This document shows positions 33,137-45,961 of a stretch of 64,000 bases of DNA, in pieces. The notes beneath the pieces were generated by a model. That model was not told where the DNA came from. It worked only from the letters and a program-made list of their open reading frames with translations, and did not search any database. Source of the DNA: Drechslerella dactyloides (lineage: Eukaryota > Ascomycota > Orbiliomycetes > Orbiliales > Orbiliaceae); NCBI GenBank assembly GCA_020064725.1, contig JAGTWJ010000007.1, forward strand, positions 1,612,001 to 1,676,000, in the 5' to 3' direction. A program made the translations under genes and the position numbers. The stretch's first letter is position 1; every line of letters starts with the position of its first letter.

Positions 33137-36100
33137 CTCTTGGTCTCCAGCAGCATGGGCTCGCTGCAAACTAGTCTAATGTCGGGACTGGTCCAACGGG
33201 ATGGTAGCGCGCATGTGGCGAAATGGGATCTCACAAGCTTCGAACCTCCGCCTTGCCCTCTAGCGCCCTGGTCTCGAGGTTACGAACCAGACGTCCGAGA
33301 GCACTGATAAAACCGCGCGACACTCAGGTGTGGCTAGCTTCGCGGGACGGAAAGCTAATCTGCTAGCTTGCGCTCGGTCGGAGAAATATGACTGCGGGAC
33401 TCTCGGGTGGGCGCAAGTAGCGTGCGAGAGAGACCCGGGCTTCCAGCAGCAGCTCACGATGCGATTCGAAGCTCTGACGATGGGTGGATGTTGACAAGAC
33501 AAGTAAGCCTGATGTTCCAGCTCGACGCTGCGGGCACAGCCCAACTCAAGGATACGCGGAATGCATACGTACAGTTCAGCTAGCTGGCCAACGGTCGATC
33601 GATGTGCGGTCGCGTGGGAAGGAACGCACTAGCGAGGTCAAGGTTCACGGCCATGTGACGTTGCGCATTCCAGTCTTATCGTGGTCTCGTCTCGGAGGAG
33701 GAGAGATCGATCATGCAAGGGCGTGAGTGTTCACGGCGTCGTTGATTGCGAGGGTTGGTGGTTGGTTGGTGAGTCGGAGCTGGAGGAGGTAATGTACCGG
33801 TACATCTGCGCAAGAGCTCTCGCTAACCAGATCCCGGCCAACCTTCAAGCTTCACGCCAGCCTCGCGTCGGTCGATCGCAGCTGCAGCAGACCAGCCGGA
33901 CAACCTCGCATGGACTAACTCATGGCCTGTCGCTTCGGTGGCCAATTCGACAAGGAGGCAAGCTGAGATGCCCGCAGGAGTGGACGCCAGAGCCAAAACC
34001 CGGTCCAGCCATGGCGTAAACGCCTTCTGGCTGGCGGGCTGGCGTTCTCGAATTCTGCAACAGACAGCCTTAGATACAACACGACAGAAACATCGACACT
34101 CGTCGTAGGAGACAGCAGAGCGAGGACTCGCGACGGGGCTTCTACAATGTACCGTGCTCATAAGCACGAGCGCCTAATGTCCGGTTTGCGGGACGAAGTT
34201 AAAATCGTCCAAGAAGGACAAATCTTCGGACCCAGGAAATCGCGCATGGCTTTTTTTCCGAGTGCCTATTTCATGCAGGAGGGTGCGTAGAGCTCCCGTT
34301 TTCCCGAAAGACACGGCCTGCGATCCCTCTCGATCTCCGCACCTGGCAGTGGCAGTGACAGACGCGACCTCTGCGTCTCGATACCCCTCTCTTTGTGGAA
34401 CCACGGCGAGCTTCGTATATCAAAAAAACTACATCTATATTTGTCGATGTCTCGGAGATAAGGTTTCTCTTTCCCAGCAAAAAGAACAGCATATTCTGCG
34501 GCTGGCTGTTGGCGGCAGTTCCCATGACCTTCGCCCTTGCCTTGCCATGCATATATGGGGCTGGAGCTATCGAGATCGTCGTGGCTAGCGATGACGGCCG
34601 ACAAGTAACGTTCATCTGGTGGCTTGCCGTCCCTCTCGGGCGTTATCGGAATGCACTCTCAGTCTCGAGACGCTTCTGGTTCATGAGACAACTCGAGACC
34701 GCTCAGAGAGACCTTCCGCCAAAACGACCACGCACATGCATGCAGATGCACCGTGCATCGAGCTGGATCAAAAGTTTCGGCGGAAACGATTCTGTTTGGT
34801 CGGTATCGTCCAGGATGCTGTTGCACTGCCCTGAACGGGCCAGGAGATCGCAAGATCTCCTCTGTTGGAGTCGACATCCATTGGACGGACGCACTTCCAT
34901 CAGCCATTGATGTCTCGATCAGGAATGCAATTCTACCTGCAGCTACGCCGGCAGAGTGTTCACAATCAACTCGGCGGGAAAACTCCGAGACACATATGGG
35001 GTGGAGTGCCACCTACCTCATGGCTGGCTTCTCGAGAAGTTGCTGTCCAAAATGCAATGTTCACGGATCAGATTCAGAAGTCGACAGCCTTGTACATCTA
35101 TGCAGCCAAAAGACTCCTAAAATCCAAACCCCGCTTGCACTAAGGGAGGAATATTCGGTACAAGTAGTCCAAAAAATTGCACGCTGCCTAGGCCAGCTCC
35201 AAGCTCCAAGCGTTGACCTGGAGCGCTGTGGGTCTCACGTACGGCTCTATCGAAAGGTTAAACCTGAGTGCAGGGATGCTTTCTTCATCCCGACGGAACG
35301 ACCCACCATCTCCCTCTGGCCGCCGATCTCCAGTCACAATCCCGCCCCATCTCAGGGCGGATCGCATCGAAATCACAGGAGACAGCATTGAAACGAAATT
35401 ACATGTACAATCTGGCGACAACGTCACGCCCAGTGGATCCAAGGAGGCCCCGGCCGACTTCGCAGGCTAACGTTAGCTCGCCAGCTGACTGCCATTTATT
35501 CGAATCTAACCTTATTGATACCGCCAGCTGCGGGGGAACGACAGTGTGAGTGCTAGCTGCATTTCTGTTTCAGTACACGAAAGGTAAAGTAAGGGACGAT
35601 TCTTTCCTATGCTGCGCAGCTCGACGACCTAATCAGTTCCACCGACGCACCCTTTGTGAGCTCTTGTCGACTTGAATACTCCAAATCTGTAATCTTTGCC
35701 AATTTGGTGGCTCAGCTGAAAAGAAATTGAGTGACCCTTACTTGAGGGCGGCACACTATCATGATGGTCACGCATTGCCAACTCCAGGGAACTGGAATGA
35801 TGGATTCACGTTACGTTACGTTACGTACACCCAGAAGCGCCCCCACCCACGTAATCGGCTGCCCATCACAGGAAAAAATAAAGTCGGGCGAGTGCGATCT
35901 CACAACGAGGCGTTCCACGAAGATCAGCCGAGATGGAACTTCTGGGTGAAAAAACAGGGCCTGAACATCACCGGGGAGATGAAAATGTGCACAACCGGGA
36001 ACAAGGCGCCAGTGCGAATCCCCACTTGTCAATGTCCCGCTAATCTGGAGACTGTTCTAGATTCAAGTATTGACCGGGGATGGGGGCGCCACTGGTCCAT

Positions 36101-37601
36101 CTTGCCTTCAAGTGGCTGATGCCAGGCCTCGTTTGGACTACAATTGCTAAATCCAGCCTAGTTCACTCCCTTCAAGAGACACGGGAAGGTGATACCGAGT
36201 GTGCATGGCGTGTCGTGATGTTGGAAAAGTGGGGCGGCCCAGGCGCGTCGTCCGCACGGTCACATTAAACATTTGGATTTCAGGTTGTGCCTCACCAGCC
36301 AATTGGTTTCCATCCCGGCCACTGCCCCGAATCGCTAGCGCCCCTCCTGGGCAGCCCTGGGTGTTGTACCTGTACGGGAGCTGCAATGGATCTCACGATC
36401 GCGAGCGACAAGGCGAATGCCGAGGGATCCTCAGATCGAAGTAATAACCGGGTTTTGGGGTTTTGTCACCTCTCTTGCAGCTTTCTTGACGGTTTTGATG
36501 CGTACACAGGCCCCGATTCGGACAACCCTGTATTGGCCTGTTCACCTTGCATGAAAAGGACGTGACGATCGCAAGTCGATGAACATATAACATTCCCATG
36601 ACCGGAAAAAAGAAACTCACATCGTACCAACTTTTTGCAACCCCCATTCCGACACAAGGGAGCAGAAGAATGGAAAAGAAGAAAAATGTCGGACAGACAG
36701 CAAACCCTCATGACAAAAGAGGAGCCCGAAAAATGATAAAAAAGAAAAGAAATCTAGGAGAACGATGGAAGCTTGAGAAAAAGAAAGTCCGCAGAATGTT
36801 GATCTATTCTTTTTACCAAGTATACACGTCCGCCGTGTAGAGCTGGTGAAATGGCAAGCTCTCATATACAGCTGCGCCCGATTATATTTTCACACGCATC
36901 ACCTCGATAAGCTGAAATGAATGTATTAGGTTTGTCCCAGATAACTAGGACACCCTTCCTGTTCCACTCCCAAGCTTGAGCCGTCATATCAATCTATTGG
37001 GACACACTAACTGCTCGTTCGACAATTGTACCATTCCACAAACGCAGGACTGTGGAACATTGATATAAAGCTGGTCCATGTCCTCCTGCCACTAAGACAT
37101 CAATCTAAAGTTATCATCTTCCCACAGTCAATCGCTCTACATCTTGTCTCCACATTGTCTTGTTCGTTTTCCTCTACTATCACCTTACGGATATTCGAGC
37201 TCTCTTTACCACACCTTTTGTCATACATAGTCACATACTACCCCTCGTCGTCGACGTGCTTGTGATACTCTGATATTAGACTCGCTCCCGGTTACACAAA
37301 CACAGCGGAACGTTGCAGCGCACGTTTAGCTAGCGATTCCAACTCGCCGGATCCGGATCGTTCCTGTCGATGTGTCTGGGACCTATGTACAAGTACAGGC
37401 AAGTTACCAGTATTCTAGTAGCACAACGAACCCGAGATCCTGGTTACGTCTGCTCTGACGTGTCACGAAGACACTGGCACTAACCGAGTGCAATCGAGAT
37501 GTCTACACTATTTCTTTAAAAGCACACAGTGCTAACGCTAGACGGTAGCACAGCAACAATAGATTGATTTCCGAGGTAGTCGTTCGTTTTTGAAAGTCAC
37601 G
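33137..37601. other. Gene-poor region
   Basis: About 4.5 kb with only short overlapping open frames on both strands and no recognisable product. It contains tetranucleotide runs (GATC, GCTAG, GCAT) like those of the first 8 kb. It includes upstream DNA of ATG29 and of the orphan gene. Confidence 0.55.
35808..35827. repeat. (ACGTT)n microsatellite
   Basis: About four tandem copies of a pentanucleotide in the gene-poor region. Confidence 0.85.
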
Positions 37602-39893
37602 ATGGCACAATTCGCCCAACCGAACGTTCTCGACATAGTAGATCCTTCTGACCCGCTCGCAAAAAGGCCGCGCTTCAGAAATCTACATGCACATGTACCT
37701 GGGAAAGGCTTCTTCGATCCCCGGGGGGGACCAGTTGAAAACCCTTCTCTTTATACCCCCTCATTCACTCAAGACGTTCCGTATTCAGATCCCTCGTATA
37801 GTGGATTTTCATATACGAGCTCAACTTTCAAGGGGCCTTATCGAAAAACCTCTGTCGCTAAAGATACAATACTCGAAGACCAGCCGTTCGAGGAACCGCC
37901 TCAATGGAGGGATACCTCTCCGCGGGTCAGGGGCTCTCCTCTACCACCATCCTTACCTCTCCTCTTCTCGGACTTCTTCGCTGCGAGCGGCGTGGAACCC
38001 AATAATGATTTCTCATGCGACACTACGTCTGCTATCTTTGACGGGTCGCAAGACTACCCTGAATATCCTTCGGCACCTCCCGCTGACTCACTGATTGTTA
38101 ACTCGCTGCCATTTTTGGTTGCCTCCAATCCGGAGTCTAATTATTACTTCCCGTACCAAACGTCGATGCAATATCCTCCCGATGCGCAAGTCTCGGGCGG
38201 CGCTCAGTTCGAATTCGGGACCCAGATGGATGCCCAAGTTGCTTTCAACCCAGATCTGACTTCAAATCCGACAGCCCCATACCAGGCAAATATTTCATTT
38301 GACCCTCAGGCTACTTTTTTTCCTCCCTGCCCACCTCTTCCTTCACAGTTCCCAGAAAGCTCCTCCTCCTTCGCTCCATCTTTGCCATCTATACCGGAGG
38401 ATCCTACCCAACAGCCTTCAGTAGAGACGGCGCCATCATCCCCCTTACCCATTCCTATCGATATCTCCGAGGCTCCCGCCCCGGATGCCGCAGGGACTGC
38501 ATCTACTGATGTTCCCAACCAACCGTCCTCATCCGATGAGGCAAACCAAACTGTCGACGACCCTCTTGCACAGCTCAAGGCACCAGTTGACACCGCTCAA
38601 GTTCCCAAGTCGGTTCTCAAGCGGCTAGCCTGCTCAGCGGGCTGCGATCTCTGTTACGATCCACCCAAACTGGCAAAGAGAGTCGCCAAAGAGAAACGGC
38701 ATATCGAACGGATGATGAGGCCGAAGCATACCCTCGGCGTCTCCCTCCTCTCTCTATGGATCACGAACGTCTTCTCTGGAAAACCACAGGTCAACCACAA
38801 CAAGCACTGGTTCCAGACCGTCAACGACTGGATTGAAGCCCAAACTGAGACCATCCCGGTCGACGAACTATGGGAATGGATCGTGGAAGAGACACGGCTC
38901 ACAGAGGAGGACTGCGAAACCGCGCGATGGTGGCCCTTGGACAAGTCCTTCAGAGCCTACACTACATTCATGGTACAACTGCAGCTGGGGGTGCCGCGAG
39001 ACGTCGACCAGCTCAGGTCACTCGACAACGAGACCATGATTCGTGCGACCCGACATCTCGCGATCGCGGTTCGACTTCTGCAATCTGAAGAACCTAAATT
39101 CCTCAAACGATACTACTCCTTGGAGTTTTACGTCGACATGCTGGCGACCGCGGCTTCCTTCGTCCTTGCTGTATGTATACTCTCTGCTTGATCCTGTCCC
39201 TCTCTTGTCCTTTCGGTGAGTGCGTGAGTCTAACAGAACGATTAGCTCTTCGGGTACGAGGATTGGATCGTCGAGGGGGTGAGACCAGCCCGCGTAGACG
39301 GCAAACCTATTTGGTCATGGTACCGCTTCTTCACAAAGGATTTGAGAACCATCCGGCGGAACCAGAAGAAGCGCATCAGAACCTTCAAGCAAGCCTGGCC
39401 ATGGCTTCACCGGAAGAACCTCAGGAAGTCGGGGAGATACCAGGACAACCGCCCATACTACATACCTACGAAAATCGTCGACTCAAACGGGGATGTAGTG
39501 GTGAACGTCGGCCACATCTACATCACCAGCATGGACAGCCACGAGAAATGGCTCATAGAACAGTACGAGCTAGCGAAGGCCTACTATAGAAAGTACCCAG
39601 AGAAACGACCTCGGATTGCGCGAAACCTCATCGTCGAGGATGATCCCGTCGAGGCAAAACGCGACGCTTTTATCATGGGCTACGTCAACTGGTATCGTGC
39701 AACCCAACCCATGCCTGAGACTGGCTCGGTTTACACGACGATACCAATGCGAGAACCGACACCTGAGGATCCTTGGTTCGAGTGGTGCAAGATTCCGGAG
39801 CCAGAGCCCCTTGGTCTGGAGCCCAAGCCGATCGACCCGTACCATGATCCTACCAACGATGAAGTTGACACTACCAAAATCTACATGATGTGA
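37602..39893 (+). CDS. Hypothetical protein, 738 residues, family not recognised
   Basis: Two exons (37602-39170, 39246-39893). The frame is open slightly upstream, but the first ATG is at 37602. The intron has GTATGT, a CTAAC branch site and a TAG acceptor, and both sides are long open frames, so this is very likely a real gene. Residues 1-340 are Pro/Ser-rich and probably disordered, with many Tyr/Phe/Asp. Residues from about 345 begin a folded part: a small Cys cluster (CSAGCDLC), a basic segment (KRVAKEKRHIERMMRPK), then a Trp-rich helical region. The intron interrupts a hydrophobic stretch (about 510-525). The second exon is basic, then rich in Trp, Tyr and Pro. I recognise no domain and offer no function. 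Confidence 0.75.
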
Positions 39894-40170
39894 ACGTGTC
39901 TACTAAGTAATTAATTTACGACAGTTCCTTTCTCTCTTTCACACATTTTTATCTCGCATGCATGCCCCCCTTTCCGCTGTTCTGTTCTTTGTTTAAGAGC
40001 CCTAATTCTCCATGGCCCCGACGCTCGTTACTTGCATGCGAGCACACTCCTTTGGTCGCCCCGCCTCGTAGTTTTGCTCGTGAAAATTTTCTTCTTTCTT
40101 CCTTCCCTCCTTTAGCAGGGCCTTTAAGTTCTGCACTACCCAAAAAGTTCCTCCAAAACCTATTGTAATT

Positions 40171-40321
40171 TTTGACTTTGTGGATCTCCGAGCACGGCCC
40201 TCGATTGCGACCACTGCGAAGCGCTATTTGGATTTGTAGGTCTCCGAGCTCCGTTCTCGACGCGACTACTGCAGGCTTTGATTTTGTAGATCTCCGAGCA
40301 GGTTCTCGACGCGACTACTGC
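40171..40321. repeat. Three-copy imperfect tandem repeat, about 50 bp
   Basis: Three diverged copies begin near 40171, 40226 and 40276. Each has a TTTG-A-TTTGT-G start, a core TCTCCGAGC, and an end like CGACGCGACTACTGC. The last two copies are most alike, so the array probably grew downstream. It is non-coding. Confidence 0.75.
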
Positions 40322-43306
40322 TTGTTTGGTTTACGGAGTTCGGCGTTTGGCGTTATTAACACTTCAAAATTCGATGTTTCCATGAATATTTTCATGTAAT
40401 GGGAAATTTGTTTTCTACTCTATCCTTCTTGTGCCAGCGTGTTTACAGGCCGAAGCACAGTCTTGAGGCTAATCCCAAACTTTAGTCTTTACGCCGCACT
40501 ATCATTACTCTTTTTTGCAGAGCAGCGGCGTCAGTCCTCAAGACTACTTCATACCGAGGCCATCCAAGTTGCGGCGGGACCCTTAAACCTTATTTGATCA
40601 AGGATCTCGCCGGCCACAGCACGGTTGGAAAACTTTTACATACTGTTCATTGGGATCTAGTTTTGGCAATATTGCGGAGGACTTAATTCGGGGGCATTCT
40701 GATTTCACGGCCTGTCCATGTCAACCATGTATCCTTTTTTCTTTAGTTATCTTCTCGGTGCTAATACAGGTTGTTCCTGGTGGATTCTTCCCCTTCGGTT
40801 GGTGGGCTGACAATACCTTAATTTTGTCTCGAGGCAGGGCTTGCCTCAGCACCCGCCTCATATTCTTCCCCTAATACTCCCTACTATTCTTCCCCACATT
40901 ATTCTTCCAAACTATCCTTCCAAGATTATCATTCCTCTATCCTTCCTCGCCATAACCTGGCTTTATCCTTCCTTGTCCCAAGAAGTCAGACGCCGTCCTC
41001 TGGGATGGCGAGCTGGCTTCGCAAGACAGCAATTTCTCACTGTTACCTTTTTTTAACTTCCCTGCCCTAGTACTCTATAGCCTCGTGCTACCCTGTAACT
41101 TGCTTACCCCTAATTTTTCCAATTCTTTCACAAAGTTTTCCCATACTTGCCTATATTCTTCACACCGATTATTCTTGAACCTTTCTGGGTTCTTCATTAT
41201 CCTTCTCTCGAGAGCAAGCTTGCCTTCGCGCTACTGGCGTCTAGTCCCGGGTTCCAACTTGGGTCTGCTCAGTTGCGGCTCGAGACAAGACTTAACGCTT
41301 GCTTTATGTTCCACGTTTTACAGTTTTTTGTTTAACGAGGTGCGCTGCGAATGTCATTCAAGTGTACATATTTTGGATGGATATGCGTCCGGGAGATATT
41401 ACAGCGGAAGGGTTCTTTTTTCTGTTTTGCGGCTCGCATGTCAACAATCATGAGCCTGCGTCTTCATGACTCTTTGTTAGTCTCTATCATCTTGCTTCTC
41501 CATGGCATGTATGTATGTACGTAACTTTTGCTTGACAAAGAATCAGAAGCAATTTTGTTTGTCATAAGATGATATGATGAATCGGATAGAAATCCGTAAC
41601 TGGTCTCGTGGAGTCAGCCCAACCAGGCCACACTCCTTTCGGTCCATGCATGCCCGAAAAATCTGCAGCGTCCCCGAGACTAAAAAATCTGGTTCCATAG
41701 TTTGTAAGACCGCCAAAGCCATCCGCGCCTTCGTCCCGGGGGGCGCTGACCCGCGGGCTCGCTTCGAGTTGGGCTTGCGTAAAACATAACAGCAGGATGT
41801 GGTCCCGCCAATTAACTAGTATTGAATCTACACAACGACCAAGCCAAGTGATATGCTTTGGACTTTCGTTTACGGCATGAAAACCTCTGTCTGAACTCAA
41901 AAACTTGCATATTTGGAAAAGCAGGACGGCAGAAGAGCTGCACGACTTGCTGGAAAACGCCGTTCTTCAAGAAGAGCTAGTTTGGTAGGCCAGAATGCAT
42001 GTGCACGAAAACAAATGCACTAATGGGCGGCTATATGCACGACTATCAGCAAGTATTCGAAATTCGGCTCTGAGGCTTCGAAGCTTCGACTGCAGAGAAA
42101 GTCGCAGAAGAACAAGCCACGCTTGACGCTATTGACGTCTGTAGTTCGCATTGCTCCAAACCTGTTAATTTGATATACCTGATATATTTAGTATGCTTCG
42201 GAATATCACAATGCAACAGGTTTAGAGAACAAGTCTCCTATAGGCGCACGGGGTCTCTATCCATCTTGGGATTTGGTGTCCGATCTGTATTCCACCTGTT
42301 GTATTGGTCAGCTGAGGGATTGCAGAACCCATGCTGGCTGGTCGACCGTGCAATTGCGCAACTGAGACAAAGTTCACTCCATCTTTGATTGCAGCAGTGT
42401 AACACAGCATTAGTGCATTCCAGGCTGGTCGACTACGTGAGCGTCCAGGCAGATGAGGTATATATGAACGAATAATCTTCTCGGAACCACCTACTCCCCG
42501 GATAAAATTCAGGCTGACGGGTTGACACGGTGTGAGTGACCCCTCCCGCTCGAAGTCAAGGGATGCAGCGAGGAGCTAAGGGGACCGGGGTGATGGAGAT
42601 GCATACACGAATGAACACCCCGGGTATGAGCAAACTCTTGAGTTCTCGTCGAGAGATCAAGGAAGAGACACCCCGGACCAATGTTTTGTCTCACTCGTGC
42701 CGGCCGTCTGCACTTGTGCCGTCTCCTCATGGGACCTCAACTACTGCGCTAGTACAGTGTACATCCCGCGATGTACCCTCCCAAATTCCCGCATATTCGC
42801 GAGGCCTGTCAGCTGGGTCTCCATCAAAGACGATAATTGGGTCTTTTACCTATCTCATAGTTGGGCATGATCATCGGCTTGCCTCGAAGTTGGCCTGCTG
42901 CCGCCACCATGCACGAGATATCACAAAATTCATCTTGACGTGCCGTGAGGGCAGACCGTGCAGTCGCCGACGTGGTCATGTCGACATTCTCGCTCAGAGT
43001 GGTGATAAAGGCACGTCGAGGAGCCGGGGGTCGGGGTGGACGACCGACATATTTGGACGATGCAACCATGCATGCTAAATTTATGATATCTCGAGCAAGG
43101 GAGCAGCAGGCTCACGAGGAGTTGCATGGCGTATCGCATATTTCAACCGTTCATTGGACAGGAATAGAGTCCCTCCCACTGACCTTGTTATTTGGTGGCG
43201 CGAAGGGAATTCTAGTCTGCAAGAACGGCACGGCCGGATGGAAGAAACCAGCCAATGCTATCTGAGAGCAGGATTGCCTCCTGGGGCTATAGTAACGTCC
43301 TTACAT

Positions 43307-43340
43307 TCCTCCTCCTCCTTCTTCTTCTCCTCCTCCTCCT
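43307..43340. repeat. (TCC/TTC)n pyrimidine tract
   Basis: About eleven imperfect pyrimidine triplets in intergenic DNA. Confidence 0.8.
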
Positions 43341-43853
43341 CAGAGCAAGGGCAGTGTCTACGCATGCATATCTATTCCTGCAGACATTGGAACATGTTGA
43401 GGAATTTCTTGTCTGATGCGAGCTGCAGCTTGAGAGAGAATACTGCTGCGTCGGCCAGGTTGCAGATGCCGTATCGAGCTCCGCGTGCTCTCGAGAACTC
43501 CAGTCGACAGTCTGCAGTCGCCGCGTCTCAAATTGATGACGAGTCAAAATCCGAATGGACGACAGATTATCGGGAGGGAGCTGAGCACGGACTTAATGAT
43601 AGCTGTAAGAATGCTTCCATCCATCCATCCCGGTGCCACGCCTGCGCCCCATGACGAGGAATGGAAGAAAACCGGGTTTCTGAGACGGTGTGCATGAGCG
43701 TGTCAACGTCTGGCCCTATCACAGGTCAGGGAATCCGCTGACTGCATGGCCGAGGAATGTGTTGCGCTGTGTTGCAAAACTGGTCCGGGAGCACATCACA
43801 TGACCATGTTTCCGTTTGCCGTTCCTGCTTTGTGTTGTTAGGGCAGCAGAGCC

Positions 43854-43865
43854 CTAGGGCCCTAG
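43854..43865. promoter_or_regulatory. Palindromic CCCTAG element upstream of RPS4
   Basis: A perfect 12-bp palindrome (CTAGGGCCCTAG) preceded by AGCC lies 170 bases before the RPS4 start codon. It gives two near-matches to the ARCCCTAA box bound by Tbf1 in ribosomal-protein promoters of some yeasts. Each differs from that box at the last base. The function is inferred and weak. Confidence 0.3.
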
Positions 43866-44035
43866 CAAGCAGAACTTCAGATTTGGACGTGGCTTGGCAC
43901 AGTGCACGTCGAAATTTTGGTTTGATATCGCCCAACCCAGCAGTAGCTATCAACTTCAAGGTCATCATCAATCGTCGACGACACACCCTCGCCAAACCCG
44001 ACACCCCACCTTCGACCCTCTGATACACCGCAAAC

Positions 44036-45239
44036 ATGGCTCGTGGACCGTCAGTACTCTCCGATACTCTCGTTACCGATCTTCCCGAGATTCCGTTGGT
44101 TCTCTGCTGTCCACGACGACTCGTTCTGTGGGGACGACCCGAAGAGCGAACTTCTACGTGGATCGGGAATCACAGCAGCGCAGAACCTACGGAATCGACG
44201 GGAGAACCACATCCAGCTTGACACGATGCTAATTTGCAGTGTAGGAAGAAGCATATGAAACGCTTAGCGGCGCCATCCCACTGGCTGCTCGACAAACTCT
44301 CCGGCACCTATGCCCCGCGGCCGTCTCCCGGTCCGCACAAGCTGCGAGACTGCCTTCCCTTGGTGTACGTCGCAATCCACGATCGCCAACTACGTGAAGC
44401 AGGGAGCTTTGACGATTCTAATAATGGACGTATGGGTGTTTTAGTATCTTCCTGCGAAACCGTCTCAAGTACGCCTTGAACGCCCGGGAAGTCAAGGCTA
44501 TCGTCATGCAGCGCCTCGTCCAGGTCGACGGAAAGGTCCGGACCGACGCGACCTTCCCATGTGGCTTCATGGATGTCATCACCCTCGAGAAGACCGGCGA
44601 GCACTTCCGTCTGATCTACGACACCAAGGGACGATTCACCGTCCACAGAATCACCCCTGAGGAGGCCAAGTACAAGCTGTGCAAGGTCCGAAGAGTCCAG
44701 CTCGGAAAGAAGGGAATCCCATACCTCGTCACACACGATGCCCGAACGTGAGTCTCCCAAGTGAAACCGCAAGCAGTATAGAAACATGAAAGCACGTGTA
44801 TTGACTAGCTTGGGATATTTAGAATCCGCTACCCGGACCCGCTCATCAAGGTCAACGATACCGTCAAGGTTGATCTGGAGACCGGCAAGATTGAAGAATA
44901 CATCTCCTTCGATACTGGTTCCATCGTCATGGTCACCGGTGGTCGTAACATGGGTCGTGTCGGTGTCATCACCCACCGTGAACGTCACGATGGTGGCTTC
45001 GACATCGTCCACATCAAGGACTCCATCGATAACACCTTCGCTACCCGGTTGAGCAACGTCTTCATCATCGGAACCGACAAGCCCTGGATCTCCCTGCCGA
45101 AGGGCAAGGGTGTCAAGGTACGTGCATACTTATCGGACGAAACATAGCAGGAGACACACACGCTAACTTGAGTCGTGTATCACAGCTTACCATCGCCGAG
45201 GAGAGAGACCGTCGTCGTGCCGCTGCCGCACGTTCTTGA
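44036..45239 (+). CDS. RPS4: 40S ribosomal protein S4 (eS4)
   Basis: Five exons (44036-44049, 44245-44364, 44445-44747, 44823-45117, 45186-45239) give 261 residues, the same length as yeast Rps4. The 14-nt first exon encodes only MARG plus two bases of Pro. Splicing to KKHMKRLAAP restores the invariant start. Conserved blocks include LDKLSGTYAPRPSPGPHKLR, LRNRLKYALNAREVK, VDGKVRTD, GRFTVHRI, VMVTGGRNMGRVGVI and FIIGTDKPWISLP. The protein is a structural component of the small ribosomal subunit with S4-like and KOW-like parts. The long first intron (195 nt, GTCAGT donor) is typical of fungal ribosomal-protein genes and may carry regulation. Confidence 0.96.
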
Positions 45240-45961
45240 ATTCGCTTCAATCCTATTATATAATATCCGGTGTTCTTCATGCTCTTTGTTCACCTTGTCT
45301 ATTTTCTCCGTCGTTGGGCTGTACATTTTTTCTCCCTTTACAGTGTCTCTTTTCGCCATTACTCGGACCGTTTCCTCATGAATCTGCTCTATGATGTCAA
45401 CATGCTTTAAGAGCCCATTCCGCAGGCGTACTCCATCACCCTGAATGACTCGATTCCTTCCCTAACCTCGACCTACCAGTTACGATAACTCATCCTCCTA
45501 CGACTTCATTCCTCCTGTTATTATTATATACCGTCTGGATAGGTGTTTGATCGTGCGAATGGGAATAAAAGCCATGGCAATAATTCTAGAATGCTAGATA
45601 TTACCTTTGCCTACAGACCAACTGTCTCATGTGTAGCGTATGCGTGAATGTAATTGTGCATGTGGAACAGGTTAGCGTGCGGACCGATTCGCGCGTGTTT
45701 GAGCGAACAAGTTGCCCAAAACCTTAACCCGATGTCGGTCAAGCGAATTGCGCGCCTGTGCGCCGACCTAACTCAACCTCTCCCCGTTTGTCGCACCCAT
45801 TGGCGGCTAAAAAGATTTTTTGACACGACTATATGATACCGGTCTTCTATTCCGCTGGTTGGAATACAGTATCTTCTCTCCTTAATACTCGAGCACTCGC
45901 TTTTTGAAATCGTCACTTCTATAATTCGCCCTAAATTCGCCCCGTTTATATATATAGTATT
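45240..45961. other. Intergenic region, RPS4 to HOM2
   Basis: This holds the RPS4 3' end and HOM2 promoter. A TATA-like run lies at 45946-45956, but so close to the ATG that it is unlikely to be a normal TATA box. No further gene is seen. Confidence 0.6.

Larger units (their letters stand above)
39894..44035. other. Gene-poor region
   Basis: About 4.1 kb without a supportable gene. It holds a three-copy tandem repeat (40171-40321), T-rich unique DNA (40.4-41.5 kb), a (TCC/TTC)n tract at 43307-43340 and, near its end, the promoter of RPS4. Confidence 0.55.

Noticed and set aside
34395..34910. 171-codon frame with a hydrophobic segment in the gene-poor region
   Set aside because: It is overlapped by several comparable frames on both strands, with no family resemblance. 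It is likely chance.
42536..43078. 180-codon plus-strand frame
   Set aside because: It starts without a good ATG context, has no domain, and lies in DNA with repeats and opposing frames.
45446..45452. TGACTC-type site upstream of HOM2 as a Gcn4/CpcA element
   Set aside because: It differs from TGACTCA at the last base and lies over 500 bases from the ATG, so it is not supportable.
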